NCBI GenBank assembly: GCA_039024315.1
Contig: JBCCQN010000014.1
Location: forward strand, 7,988-71,987
DNA length: 64,000 bases
DNA from: JBCAWW01 sp039024315
GTDB taxonomy: Bacteria > Bacteroidota > Bacteroidia > J057
Direction: 5' to 3'
Positions 50,737 through 59,089 of the stretch are shown here, piece by piece. Under the pieces are notes generated by a model, which was not told the origin of the DNA, made no database searches, and saw nothing but the letters and a program-made list of their open reading frames with translations. Each line of letters starts with the position of its first letter. Position 1 is the stretch's first letter. The position numbers were made by a program, and so were the translations under genes.

Positions 50737-50744
50737 TAAGTTTG
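50737..50744 (+). promoter_or_regulatory. -7 promoter box (TAAGTTTG)
   Basis: Exact TAnnTTTG match 27 bases before the ATG at 50772. Because it lies downstream of an earlier in-frame ATG at 50697, it supports the later start for the ferredoxin reductase-like gene. No clear -33 TTG. Confidence 0.5.
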
Positions 50745-50771
50745 TATTCTCAAATTGCATCCATTAAACCT

Positions 50772-51881
50772 ATGTCAGTCCGATTTTATAGCCTTCCTAT
50801 CCAAGAGATTCGAGATGAAAGTCCCGATGCTTATAGCCTATTTTTGGCGAATCCTGATCCGACGCTTTTTCAATACAAAGCGGGGCAATATCTTACCCTC
50901 AAAGTAGAGATTGATGGACAAGAAGAACGTCGGGCCTACTCATTAGCTAGTGCCCCTCATCAGGCGACATCCCTGCGGGTAACGATCAAACGCGTACCCG
51001 GTGGGAAGGTGTCTAACCATCTGCGGGATCACTACAAAGCAGGGGACGAATTAGCCGTATTACCGCCTATGGGTAGTTTTACGTTTGTGCCTAATCCAGA
51101 AGTGAGCAGGGAATATGTATTTATTGGGGCGGGCAGCGGGATCACGCCTTTGATGTCAATGCTACAGACTGTTTTGGAGGGAGAACTCAGAAGTAAAGTG
51201 ACACTTTGGTATGGCAATCGCACTGAGGCAGACATTGTATTTAGGCAGGAACTGGCTTTTTTGAGGGAAGCGTTCGGCGACCGCCTGAACATCAGATACA
51301 TCTTGAGCCGAGCTGATGATAGCTGGCCGGGTTTTAGAGGACGCCTCGATGAGGAACGCTTATTTGATTGGATTTCGGAGCTTTTTATGGCAGGAGAGCT
51401 GCGCAAACGCTACTATCTCTGTGGCCCGGCAGGGATGATGGAGGCAGCCGAAAAAGCCCTAATCAAGCAAGCCGTAAATCCGGATGATATCTATCAAGAA
51501 TATTACTCTGCTCCCCTTCCCTCAGAAGAAGAAATTGCGCGTTCCTACGCAGTAGATGAAAAAGGCCAAGAACATATCTCCGATGGGGAAACTGACTATG
51601 TCTTGCAAGAGCAAACAGTAGCTATCATACTCGATGGCGAGACACATCAGCTAATCGTCCAAGCGGATGAATATATTTTAGATTCTGCCATTAGGGCTGG
51701 TCTTGAGCCCCCTTATTCCTGTCAAGCCGGTACCTGTAGTAGCTGTCGAGCGATGCTGATTTCAGGGACAGTGGCGATGGACGAAAGCCTTGGCTTAAGT
51801 GATGCAGAATTGGAGCAAGGCTACGTGCTTAGCTGTCAATGCCACCCCTTGGATGAAGAGGTGGTGCTAGACTTTGAGTAG
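50772..51881 (+). CDS. Ferredoxin-NADP reductase-like protein with C-terminal 2Fe-2S domain (PaaE-type)
   Basis: A 369-residue electron-transfer protein of the phenylacetyl-CoA epoxidase reductase (PaaE) or class IA oxygenase-reductase layout. The FAD domain has RRAYSLASAP; the NAD(P) domain has YVFIGAGSGITPLMSML and YYLCGPAGMM; the C-terminal plant-type ferredoxin domain has CQAGTCSSCRAM (C-x4-C-x2-C) with a final cysteine in VLSCQCHP. It would pass electrons from NADPH via FAD to a 2Fe-2S cluster and on to an oxygenase or other acceptor. No paa genes are nearby, so the partner is unknown. The start at MSVRFYSLPIQ is chosen for domain fit and promoter position. Confidence 0.88.
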   Translation: MSVRFYSLPIQEIRDESPDAYSLFLANPDPTLFQYKAGQYLTLKVEIDGQEERRAYSLASAPHQATSLRVTIKRVPGGKVSNHLRDHYKAGDELAVLPPMGSFTFVPNPEVSREYVFIGAGSGITPLMSMLQTVLEGELRSKVTLWYGNRTEADIVFRQELAFLREAFGDRLNIRYILSRADDSWPGFRGRLDEERLFDWISELFMAGELRKRYYLCGPAGMMEAAEKALIKQAVNPDDIYQEYYSAPLPSEEEIARSYAVDEKGQEHISDGETDYVLQEQTVAIILDGETHQLIVQADEYILDSAIRAGLEPPYSCQAGTCSSCRAMLISGTVAMDESLGLSDAELEQGYVLSCQCHPLDEEVVLDFE

Positions 51882-51995
51882 AATACCCCTGCAAAAATGC
51901 GTATTTATACGCTAGTAAGAATCAACTAGGGGTTGCAGCTTTACATCAGCCATTAAAACCCCCTAAAACGAATCCCATTAATACGCACTTTTCAG

Positions 51996-52298
51996 GTGGG
52001 GCTCGTCTTGAGCCTCACACTACTGCTGTTTGGCTTTTCCCTACAGGCCCTAGAGAGCGCAAAAGCACAGCTAAAAAACACAAATGTTAGCTCCCCGTGA
52101 TTAGGTCGCGGGAAGGAATGCTTGCCTAAATGGCAAAGTGTTTCGGCCTTGCTCAATTTGGATTATCAGCTATAAATAGAGGCTAAGATTGTCATCAATA
52201 TGCCTTGTGAGCACATTAAATTTGGCACCTTGGCTGCCAAAGCGTCGCTGATGTCGCTACAATATTATAAGAATCATTTATTCAATTCTCTTCATTAA
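51996..52298 (+). pseudogene. Possible decayed small exported-protein gene
   Basis: One frame reads from GTG 51996 as a signal-peptide-like VGLVLSLTLLLFGFSLQA, continues to an in-frame TGA (52098), then to TAA (52173), then in the same frame to TAA 52296, 10 bases before a good terminator on the same strand. Two internal stops within about 100 codons mean it is not functional if it ever was a gene. The evidence is weak: a run like this can arise by chance. Confidence 0.25.
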
Positions 52299-52308
52299 AT
52301 CCTAATGG

Positions 52309-52340
52309 CCTCTCTTCCTCCCCGGTAGAGAGGTTTTTTT
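52309..52340 (+). terminator. Intrinsic terminator without an intact upstream gene
   Basis: Stem CCTCTC / GAGAGG, 13-base loop, then seven T residues. The nearest intact plus-strand gene ends 428 bp upstream (51881), so it may be the relic of the decayed frame at 51996-52298 or serve the reductase gene. Confidence 0.8.
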
Positions 52341-52536
52341 ATGGTAGGACATCTACACGTGTAGCTATGCTATCTGCTTCCAATAGGTGCCTTTCGGATA
52401 AATCTGGCGGAGACTGAGGACTGAAAAATATCTCCATCAAGCCCACGATCGTAATCAAAATCATGCCGATCATCGTAACTTGCCGCAAACCGATCGTTTT
52501 TCGCTGCCTCTGCTTATTGTGTATAATTATTCTCAT
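52339..52536 (-). CDS. Possible small single-pass membrane protein
   Basis: A 65-residue frame with a basic N terminus (HNKQRQRKTIGLRQ), one hydrophobic helix (about 20-38, VTMIGMILITIVGLMEIFF) and a polar tail. The start is preceded by an A-rich stretch (AAATAAAAACTA), typical of translation starts in this phylum. Topology would be N-in with a short outer tail. No family recognised; it may be spurious. Confidence 0.35.
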   Translation of the reverse strand: MRIIIHNKQRQRKTIGLRQVTMIGMILITIVGLMEIFFSPQSPPDLSERHLLEADSIATRVDVLP

Positions 52537-52954
52537 TAGTTTTTATTTTGGATATTTTAAATATCGGTAATTATTGCTCGGGGATAAATACATATTTTAA
52601 ACAATCATTACATAAAAAATCGTTTCTCAACCTATTAAACTTATGCTAGGTTAAATGCCTGATTATGAAGTGTTAAACGCCCTTTCTTAAGTTTTTTATC
52701 TCTCTGTGCCGTATCTCTTTATTGTCTCTGGTCTTAGTCTAGTCGTCATTGGTAACAATGTCTTTCTTGGCGCGCCCGCAGTGAGGACCTTGTTAGCGAG
52801 GATGTTTTTGGTACTCAAAGCACAAGAAATAAGTAATGACTGGAGTCAAAAGGAGGGCTATTGGATACTGCGCTAGAGCGCTAAAGGCGCTTTTTGCTAA
52901 AATCGGTTTCGCTATGCCACCTTTGCCTGACTTTTTGCTTCTTTACAAAGAACC

Positions 52955-52962
52955 TATCTTTG
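52955..52962 (+). promoter_or_regulatory. -7 promoter box (TATCTTTG) at a start codon
   Basis: Exact TAnnTTTG match with TTG 17 bases upstream (52935-52937), an allowed spacing. The next ATG begins 4 bases after the box, so transcription would start at or very near the start codon of the cyclase gene. Confidence 0.55.
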
Positions 52963-52966
52963 ATCT

Positions 52967-55078
52967 ATGTGGAGAAAGCTTGGTGTATGTCTTTGCTTGA
53001 AGCTCGCTTTTTTGAGCGGGTGGGGCCAAAATGCTGTTCAGCTCAATGCGCCTGTTGATCAGATCGAGCTTTTGCCACATGTCCAAGTTTTTGTTGATTC
53101 TTTAGCATCCTTTGGTTTTGAAAACATCCGATTTCAGACTTTTCGTTCCCTCGCAGAGGACCCCCAAAAACTCGATCCAGAATATGTATGGTGGGTACGC
53201 TTTGAGATTCAAAATCAGCTAAGCTATCCTAGCAAGTGGATGCTTTATTCGCCTACGATTGGGGAGGCCGATATTAGGGTACTCTCCGAGAACGCTTGGA
53301 CTCAAAGCTACCGCTCTGGCCGTTACATTCGAGCTACTGAGAAACCCTTCAATGAGGGAGATTTCTTGCACGTACCGCTCTACCTAGAGGCAGAGGAGTC
53401 TGTTGCGATTTATATGCGCTTGCGTGAGCTGAGCCTTAATCCGATCAATCTCAAGCCAAGCCTATACGAACGCACCTATTGGCATAGCGTTGATCAAAAT
53501 CCGCGTGGCCCTATCATCATCTTTTTTCAGGGCATTTTTTGGATCATGATCCTTTACAACTTGATCCTCTTTTTTAGTATTCGGTTTAGGGCCTATCTCT
53601 ACTACGCCTTGTATCTGTTGAGTATTTCTGTCTTTGTGAGTTTTGCGGTAGGCTATATGGCTCGTTCCCCCTTTGGCGATCCGGTATTGTTAGAGCCCAT
53701 TGGGATTTTGGCGATGGGCTTGATCAATGTATGCTACTTTTTGTTTGGACTTAGTTTTTTACAGCTAGCTGAACTCTTACCACGCTGGGATCGACTGATC
53801 CGCTATTACTTGGGAGTTAAAATAATGTTGCTCTTGGGGCTGCAAGTGGTCATTGCTATTAATCATGATATCTCGGCGGCGGTTCAGTTTGAGTTTGTAA
53901 TGCTGGGTATAGATGTAGTCTTGAGTATCGCCTTATTTATTTCGCTGCTGCGCACGCGCAGTCGTTTGGGTTTATACTTTGTTTTAGGTTCGGGCAGCGT
54001 GATCGTTTTAGGCATGAGTCTTGCCGCTATCGGTCATCTCAATAATTTGCCTTATACCTTTGTGATCTTCTTGGGAACTATCGTGGTGGAGATTATCTTT
54101 TTCTCCCTAGGACTTGGTTTTCGTATCAGGCAATCAGAAAAGGAGAAGCTTGCAGCTGAACACGCCAAATTGGTCGCACAGGAATCCCTTAATGAAGAGC
54201 TATCAAAGATCAATACTGCTTTTGGGCGCTTTGTGCCACATACCTTCCTCAAGGCCCTTGGCCATGAGAGCGTGTTGGATGTCAAACTCGGAGATAGCGT
54301 AGAAAAGGAAGTGACGGTCCTCTTTGCCGATATTAGAGGCTATACTTCGCTCGCCGAAAAAATGAGCCCACAGGAGAACTTTGATTTTCTTAATGCTTTT
54401 CTCGGCCGTATGGGACCCATCATTCAAAAAAATGGAGGCTTTGTCAACCAATATTATGGCGATGGCATCATGGCCCTCTTTTTAGATTCTCCTACTCAAT
54501 CTCTACAAGCGGCGCAAGAAATGATGGCAGAGCTTGAAAAGTACAACGAAGCTCGGCAAAGTAAAAATAGAGCGCCCATCCGAATCGGTATTGGTTTGCA
54601 CACAGGACCTCTTATGATGGGGGTGATAGGTGATACCTTGAGGATGGATGCTGGTGTAGTGGCCGATACGGTCAATACCGCAGCGCGCATGGAGGGGCTC
54701 ACCAAGCATTTTCAGTCGGGGATCATCCTTTCTGTCAATACCTACCAAGAAATCTTGGAAGTCGATAAGTTTCCCCTGCGCTATTTGGGAAAAGTACAAG
54801 TCAAGGGCCGTGAGCGCGCACTGATGGTTTATGAGTCATACGCTGGCGATACCAAAGTACAGCAGCAGTTAAAGCAGCAGAGCCAAGCTAATTTTGAAAA
54901 AGGACTAAATGCCTATTTCGAGCAAGCGTTCAGCGAAGCTGCTCATGCCTTCGACAAGGTGCTCAAGACCAATCCTATCGACCCTACGGCTCGCCGTTAT
55001 CAAGCTCTTGCTACTCGCTATCTTGTTGATGGAATCCCTGCTGGCTGGGATGGGGTTGAGCGCTTAGAACAAAAGTAA
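52967..55078 (+). CDS. 7TM-DISM receptor with class III nucleotide cyclase domain
   Basis: A 703-residue receptor cyclase. Signal peptide (1-20, ending GWGQ), a periplasmic 7TMR-DISMED2-like beta domain (about 30-175), seven transmembrane helices (about 180-395), a short coiled coil, then a class III adenylate/guanylate cyclase domain (about 440-625). Catalytic residues are present: metal aspartates Asp455 (FADIRGYTSL) and Asp499 (YYGDGIMALF), and transition-state Asn570 and Arg574 (DTVNTAARMEG). A C-terminal TPR-like helical tail (about 640-703) ends GIPAGWDGVERLEQK. It should make cAMP or cGMP inside the cell in response to an outside ligand. A paralogous cyclase follows 102 bp later. Confidence 0.92.
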   Translation: MWRKLGVCLCLKLAFLSGWGQNAVQLNAPVDQIELLPHVQVFVDSLASFGFENIRFQTFRSLAEDPQKLDPEYVWWVRFEIQNQLSYPSKWMLYSPTIGEADIRVLSENAWTQSYRSGRYIRATEKPFNEGDFLHVPLYLEAEESVAIYMRLRELSLNPINLKPSLYERTYWHSVDQNPRGPIIIFFQGIFWIMILYNLILFFSIRFRAYLYYALYLLSISVFVSFAVGYMARSPFGDPVLLEPIGILAMGLINVCYFLFGLSFLQLAELLPRWDRLIRYYLGVKIMLLLGLQVVIAINHDISAAVQFEFVMLGIDVVLSIALFISLLRTRSRLGLYFVLGSGSVIVLGMSLAAIGHLNNLPYTFVIFLGTIVVEIIFFSLGLGFRIRQSEKEKLAAEHAKLVAQESLNEELSKINTAFGRFVPHTFLKALGHESVLDVKLGDSVEKEVTVLFADIRGYTSLAEKMSPQENFDFLNAFLGRMGPIIQKNGGFVNQYYGDGIMALFLDSPTQSLQAAQEMMAELEKYNEARQSKNRAPIRIGIGLHTGPLMMGVIGDTLRMDAGVVADTVNTAARMEGLTKHFQSGIILSVNTYQEILEVDKFPLRYLGKVQVKGRERALMVYESYAGDTKVQQQLKQQSQANFEKGLNAYFEQAFSEAAHAFDKVLKTNPIDPTARRYQALATRYLVDGIPAGWDGVERLEQK

Positions 55079-55180
55079 GGCCCATTTCCCTTGTCTTTCG
55101 AGCTTTGTAATGTTTTGATTTTTGAATAAATTGTAAAGATTATAACGCCCCGCAAATACGATCCCCCCAGCTTACTGGCT

Positions 55181-58126
55181 ATGAAAAAGGTTTTATTCCT
55201 CTTATGCCTGTGCTCACTATATAGTCTGCAATTCGCGCAAAATTCTGAAAGGTCTTGGCTTGAAACTGCCCTTGAACACACAGAATCAGGGCCAGAGCGA
55301 GTGGATCTGTTAATCAGATTAGCCGATCTCCTCCATCCTAATGAAGCCGAAGATGCCCTCCAATATGCTGAAGAAGCTGAAAGCTTAGCCAAAAAACTAA
55401 ACTATGAGGTAGGCCTCGGTAGTGCAAAGGCACAAATCGGCTATGCATATCTACAGCTAGATAAGACCAGAAGGGCCATCCGCAATATGGAAGATGCCTT
55501 GCCTTATCTGCAAAAGCTGGGCGATTCTGAATTATTGATTCCTCTTTATGAACAGCTCAGTTGGGCCTTGACACAGCAAGGCAAAACTCAAGAAGCGAGT
55601 AATTACAAGCAATTGGCTTTGGCCATTAGGCAGCAGGCCTTTGCCGATCAAGCGGCCGATCGTATAGATGCCCTAAAAGACTCGGTCAATCTAAGTAGCC
55701 AAGCCGCTATACGTGCCCGTCAGCTAGCTGAAAAAAGCCTAGCCCAAAGAAATGTGGCTGAGTCTGCTCTGCTCGAACAAGAAGCCGCCTTATTACAGCA
55801 AGAATTAGAGCTGGCTCATCTACAAGAGGAGGCCGCAAAATTAGAGATGGACAAAATGCATCTCGAAATGGAGACTATGGAAAATGAGCTCCGATTACAA
55901 AGAGTCGAGCGCCGCAATTTTTGGCTGGGTGCGGGCTTCTTTGCCGCCCTGGCCCTCGCTTTGGGTGTCTGGCAATGGTATCGCATCCGCCAAGCGCGAA
56001 AAATGACTGAAATTGAAAAGCTCCAAACCGAAGAGCTTCGCAAAATAGATCAGCTCAAAGATCAGTTTCTCGCCAATACCTCACATGAGTTACGCACTCC
56101 CCTCAATGGTATGATCGGGCTTGCAGAGGCTTTATATGAAGGTTCAGATAATCACAGTCCTGAAGTTCGCAAAGAAAACCTAGCACTTATCATTTCGGCA
56201 GGCCGCCGCTTGAGTAATCTAGTCAACGATCTTCTGGATTTCTCCAAAATGCAGCAAGGGGCGCTTGATCTACAAACGAGAGCGGTAGATCTCCGATCTT
56301 TGACCCAGATCGTGCTCAAAATCAACGAAAGCTCTGCCAAAAACAAGGCCCTATTTCTCAACAATCTAGTGCCAGAAGACCTGCCCGCTATTCAGGCCGA
56401 TGAGGATCGCCTACAGCAAGTTTTGATCAATCTGGTCAACAATGGGATCAAATTTACCTCTGAGGGTAGCGTTTCGGTTTCCGCCCGCGAGAAGGGAGAA
56501 CGGATTCAAATTTCGGTATCAGACACAGGTATCGGTATACCAGAAGAAAAGCAGGACGCGATTTTTGACGCTTTTGTGCAAGCCGATGGTTCTATTCAAC
56601 GTCAGTACGGAGGGACTGGCCTTGGTTTGACGATCTGTCGCCAGCTCGTTGAGCTGCAAGGTGGTCGTATCTGGGTAGAGTCAATTCCAGAAGAAGGGAG
56701 CAATCAATCTGGCACTACTTTTCATATTATTTTGCCTAAAGCGGCTCCCGAAGCGGAAGTGCACCATCCCGACAAAGCGGTCTATGAACCCAGCACGCTG
56801 ACCCTAAAAAGTCTTTTTGAAACTCCCAAGGCATCCGCTAACAATACCAATGGTGTGAGCCTGAGTGCGCCAACTGAAAATAGACCTTTTCATATCTTGA
56901 TCGTCGATGACGAAATTATCAACCATCAGGTACTTAAACATCACCTTGCCCATCCTAAGTTTACCCTCACAGTGGCTAGTAATGGGGCAGAAGCCTTAGA
57001 AGCCTTAGAGCGAGAAGAGAAGTTTGATCTAGTCCTGCTAGACATCATGATGCCGCAGATGTCAGGCTTTGAAGTCTGCCAGCGCATCAGGCAAAAATAT
57101 CTTCCTTCGGAACTACCGGTCATCATGATCACGGCTAAGAATCAAGTCGAGGACTTGGTAGCAGGCTTAGATCATGGTGCAAATGATTATATCGCTAAGC
57201 CATTTTCTCGGGACGAATTATTAGCCCGTATTCAAGCTCACCTCAATCTTTACCACCTCAATGAGGTATCCATGCGCTTCGTCCCCAATGAGTTTTTGAG
57301 TTCCTTGGGCTATGAAAGTTTGACAGATGTCAATCTTGGCGATCATGTTCAGCAGGAAGTAACCGTTTTCTTTTCTGATATCCGCGGTTACACGGCCTTG
57401 GCAGAGCAAATGAGCCCTGAAGAAAACTTCCGCTTTGTCAATGCCTATGTAGGGCGTATGGGGCCTATCATCAGAGAGTATGGGGGCTTTGTCAACCAAT
57501 ACTTGGGAGATGGGATCATGGCGCTCTTTATGGATGGACCGGCCAAAGCCATTCAAGCGGCCGTCAAAATGCAGGCTGAGATTTCCGAGTATAATAAGCA
57601 TCGTCGCGAATTAGGTCGCTCCGAAATCAAAGTAGGGATGGGAATCCATACGGGTCCGCTCATCATGGGGGTGATTGGCGACCGCTTGCGCAATGATACC
57701 GCTACCATCTCTGATACGGTCAATACTGCCTCTCGGATGGAAGGGTTGACTAAATTTTACGGCGCGAACCTACTAGTGAGTGAAGCCACGCTGCGTGCCT
57801 TAGATGATCCGACGGGCTTCAATTACCGTTATCTCGGACAAGTACAAGTCAAAGGCAAAAAGATTGCCATTGGGGTCTATGAGTTTTTTGATGCGGATCC
57901 TGATGCCGATCAAACCCTCAAATGGGGAGCACAACAACCCTTTGAGCAGGGCCTCCGCTATTATTATGCGCGGGAATTTCAGGATGCGATTACTACCTTT
58001 GGGGAAGTTTTAACCATTAATCCTGCTGATAGAGCCGCCCAGCACTACCTTGAAAGGGCTAAAACCTATCATCAAATAGGGGTGCCGGACAACTGGCAAG
58101 GAGTAGAATTGATGGATCAAAAGTAA
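55181..58126 (+). CDS. Hybrid histidine kinase-receiver-class III cyclase fusion
   Basis: A 981-residue fusion: signal peptide (1-20), short TPR region (about 25-150), a long coiled coil (about 165-245), one transmembrane helix (about 248-268), HisKA with His302 in TSHELRTPLNG, HATPase_c (about 395-520: LVNNGIKFT, DTGIGIP, GTGLGL), a receiver domain with Asp621 in LVLLDIMMPQMSG, then a class III cyclase (about 715-905) with Asp733 (FSDIRGYT), Asp777 (YLGDGIMALF) and DTVNTASRMEG. The C-terminal TPR-like tail (to VPDNWQGVELMDQK) matches the tail of the preceding cyclase. It converts a sensed signal through phosphorelay into cyclic nucleotide output in a single chain. It is followed 6 bases later by argF'. 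Confidence 0.94.
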   Translation: MKKVLFLLCLCSLYSLQFAQNSERSWLETALEHTESGPERVDLLIRLADLLHPNEAEDALQYAEEAESLAKKLNYEVGLGSAKAQIGYAYLQLDKTRRAIRNMEDALPYLQKLGDSELLIPLYEQLSWALTQQGKTQEASNYKQLALAIRQQAFADQAADRIDALKDSVNLSSQAAIRARQLAEKSLAQRNVAESALLEQEAALLQQELELAHLQEEAAKLEMDKMHLEMETMENELRLQRVERRNFWLGAGFFAALALALGVWQWYRIRQARKMTEIEKLQTEELRKIDQLKDQFLANTSHELRTPLNGMIGLAEALYEGSDNHSPEVRKENLALIISAGRRLSNLVNDLLDFSKMQQGALDLQTRAVDLRSLTQIVLKINESSAKNKALFLNNLVPEDLPAIQADEDRLQQVLINLVNNGIKFTSEGSVSVSAREKGERIQISVSDTGIGIPEEKQDAIFDAFVQADGSIQRQYGGTGLGLTICRQLVELQGGRIWVESIPEEGSNQSGTTFHIILPKAAPEAEVHHPDKAVYEPSTLTLKSLFETPKASANNTNGVSLSAPTENRPFHILIVDDEIINHQVLKHHLAHPKFTLTVASNGAEALEALEREEKFDLVLLDIMMPQMSGFEVCQRIRQKYLPSELPVIMITAKNQVEDLVAGLDHGANDYIAKPFSRDELLARIQAHLNLYHLNEVSMRFVPNEFLSSLGYESLTDVNLGDHVQQEVTVFFSDIRGYTALAEQMSPEENFRFVNAYVGRMGPIIREYGGFVNQYLGDGIMALFMDGPAKAIQAAVKMQAEISEYNKHRRELGRSEIKVGMGIHTGPLIMGVIGDRLRNDTATISDTVNTASRMEGLTKFYGANLLVSEATLRALDDPTGFNYRYLGQVQVKGKKIAIGVYEFFDADPDADQTLKWGAQQPFEQGLRYYYAREFQDAITTFGEVLTINPADRAAQHYLERAKTYHQIGVPDNWQGVELMDQK

Positions 58127-58132
58127 TTGCTC

Positions 58133-59080
58133 ATGCTACACTTTACGCGACGAGCTGATGTCGTCGATATCCAGTCATTAAGCCGTTCTGCCCTCGAACA
58201 TAAAGCCGATCCCTACGCTTATCCCGAACTCGGTAAACAAAAGACCTTGGGGCTGATTTTCTTCAATTCTAGTCTAAGGACGCGTCTCAGCACCCAAAAA
58301 GCAGCCATAAATTTGGGCCTTTCCTGCATCGTGATGAACGTAGGCTCGGATGGCTGGGCCTTAGAGTTTGAGGATGGGACTGTCATGAACGGCGGTAAAG
58401 CTGAGCATATCAAGGACGCCGCCGCAGTGATGGGTCGCTATTGTGATATCATTGGCATTAGAGCTTTTGCCGGCCTCGCCGAACGCTCATCCGATTACGC
58501 AGAGCAGGTATTAGGTGCCTTTCAGCAGTATGCTGGCGTACCCATAATCAGTTTAGAGTCTGCGACTCGCCATCCTTTGCAATCATTTGCGGATCTGATC
58601 ACGATCAAAACCTATCAAGCGGTCGAAAGGCCTAAGGTAGTCTTGAGTTGGGCCCCCCACCCCAAAGCTCTGCCGCAAGCGGTCGCTAACTCCTTTATCG
58701 AATGGATGCAGCCCGCAGAGGTAGATTTAGTGATCACCCATCCGGAGGGTTATGATCTCTCTCCTGACTTTGTCAAAGACACGCCCGTCATTTATGATCA
58801 GAATGAAGCGTTCCGCGACGCGGACTTTGTCTATGTCAAAAACTGGTCATCCTACAATAGCTACGGTAAGATCCTCTCCCAAGACATGAACTGGACCGTA
58901 GGCGAACGTCAAATGACTTTGACTAATAATGCTTATTTCATGCATTGTCTCCCAGTAAGACGCAATGTGGTCGTAGCTGATGCCGTGATTGACAGTGATC
59001 GTTCTCTCGTGATAGAGCAGGCTGCTAATCGCGTGGTGTCTGTGCAAACGGTTCTCGCTGAGATCTTAAAATCCTTATAG
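58133..59080 (+). CDS. argF': N-acetylornithine / N-succinylornithine carbamoyltransferase
   Basis: A 315-residue transcarbamylase of the ArgF' type used by Bacteroidota (and Xanthomonas), which carbamoylates an acylated ornithine in arginine synthesis. Motifs: FFNSSLRTRLSTQKAA (carbamoyl-phosphate site), ESATRHPLQSFADLITI, and FMHCLPVRRNV. The start is placed at ATG 58133; a TTG two codons earlier is also open. Substrate choice between acetyl- and succinyl-ornithine is reported to depend on one residue (glutamate versus proline) in the loop before EHI; here the string is GGKAEHIKDAA, so the position appears to be alanine. argB follows 9 bases later. Confidence 0.93.
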   Translation: MLHFTRRADVVDIQSLSRSALEHKADPYAYPELGKQKTLGLIFFNSSLRTRLSTQKAAINLGLSCIVMNVGSDGWALEFEDGTVMNGGKAEHIKDAAAVMGRYCDIIGIRAFAGLAERSSDYAEQVLGAFQQYAGVPIISLESATRHPLQSFADLITIKTYQAVERPKVVLSWAPHPKALPQAVANSFIEWMQPAEVDLVITHPEGYDLSPDFVKDTPVIYDQNEAFRDADFVYVKNWSSYNSYGKILSQDMNWTVGERQMTLTNNAYFMHCLPVRRNVVVADAVIDSDRSLVIEQAANRVVSVQTVLAEILKSL

Positions 59081-59089
59081 GCAAGCATC

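Larger units (their letters stand above)
51882..52966. other. 1.1-kb region with little coding content
   Basis: No normal-sized gene. Left part: a possible decayed plus-strand frame (51996-52298) followed by an intrinsic terminator. Middle: one possible 65-residue minus-strand gene. Right part (52537-52966): AT-rich sequence with nothing recognisable except a weak AGCGC/GCGCT hairpin with TTTT (about 52879-52897) and a -7 box at 52955. Absent synteny information, this looks like a site of gene loss. Confidence 0.5.
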
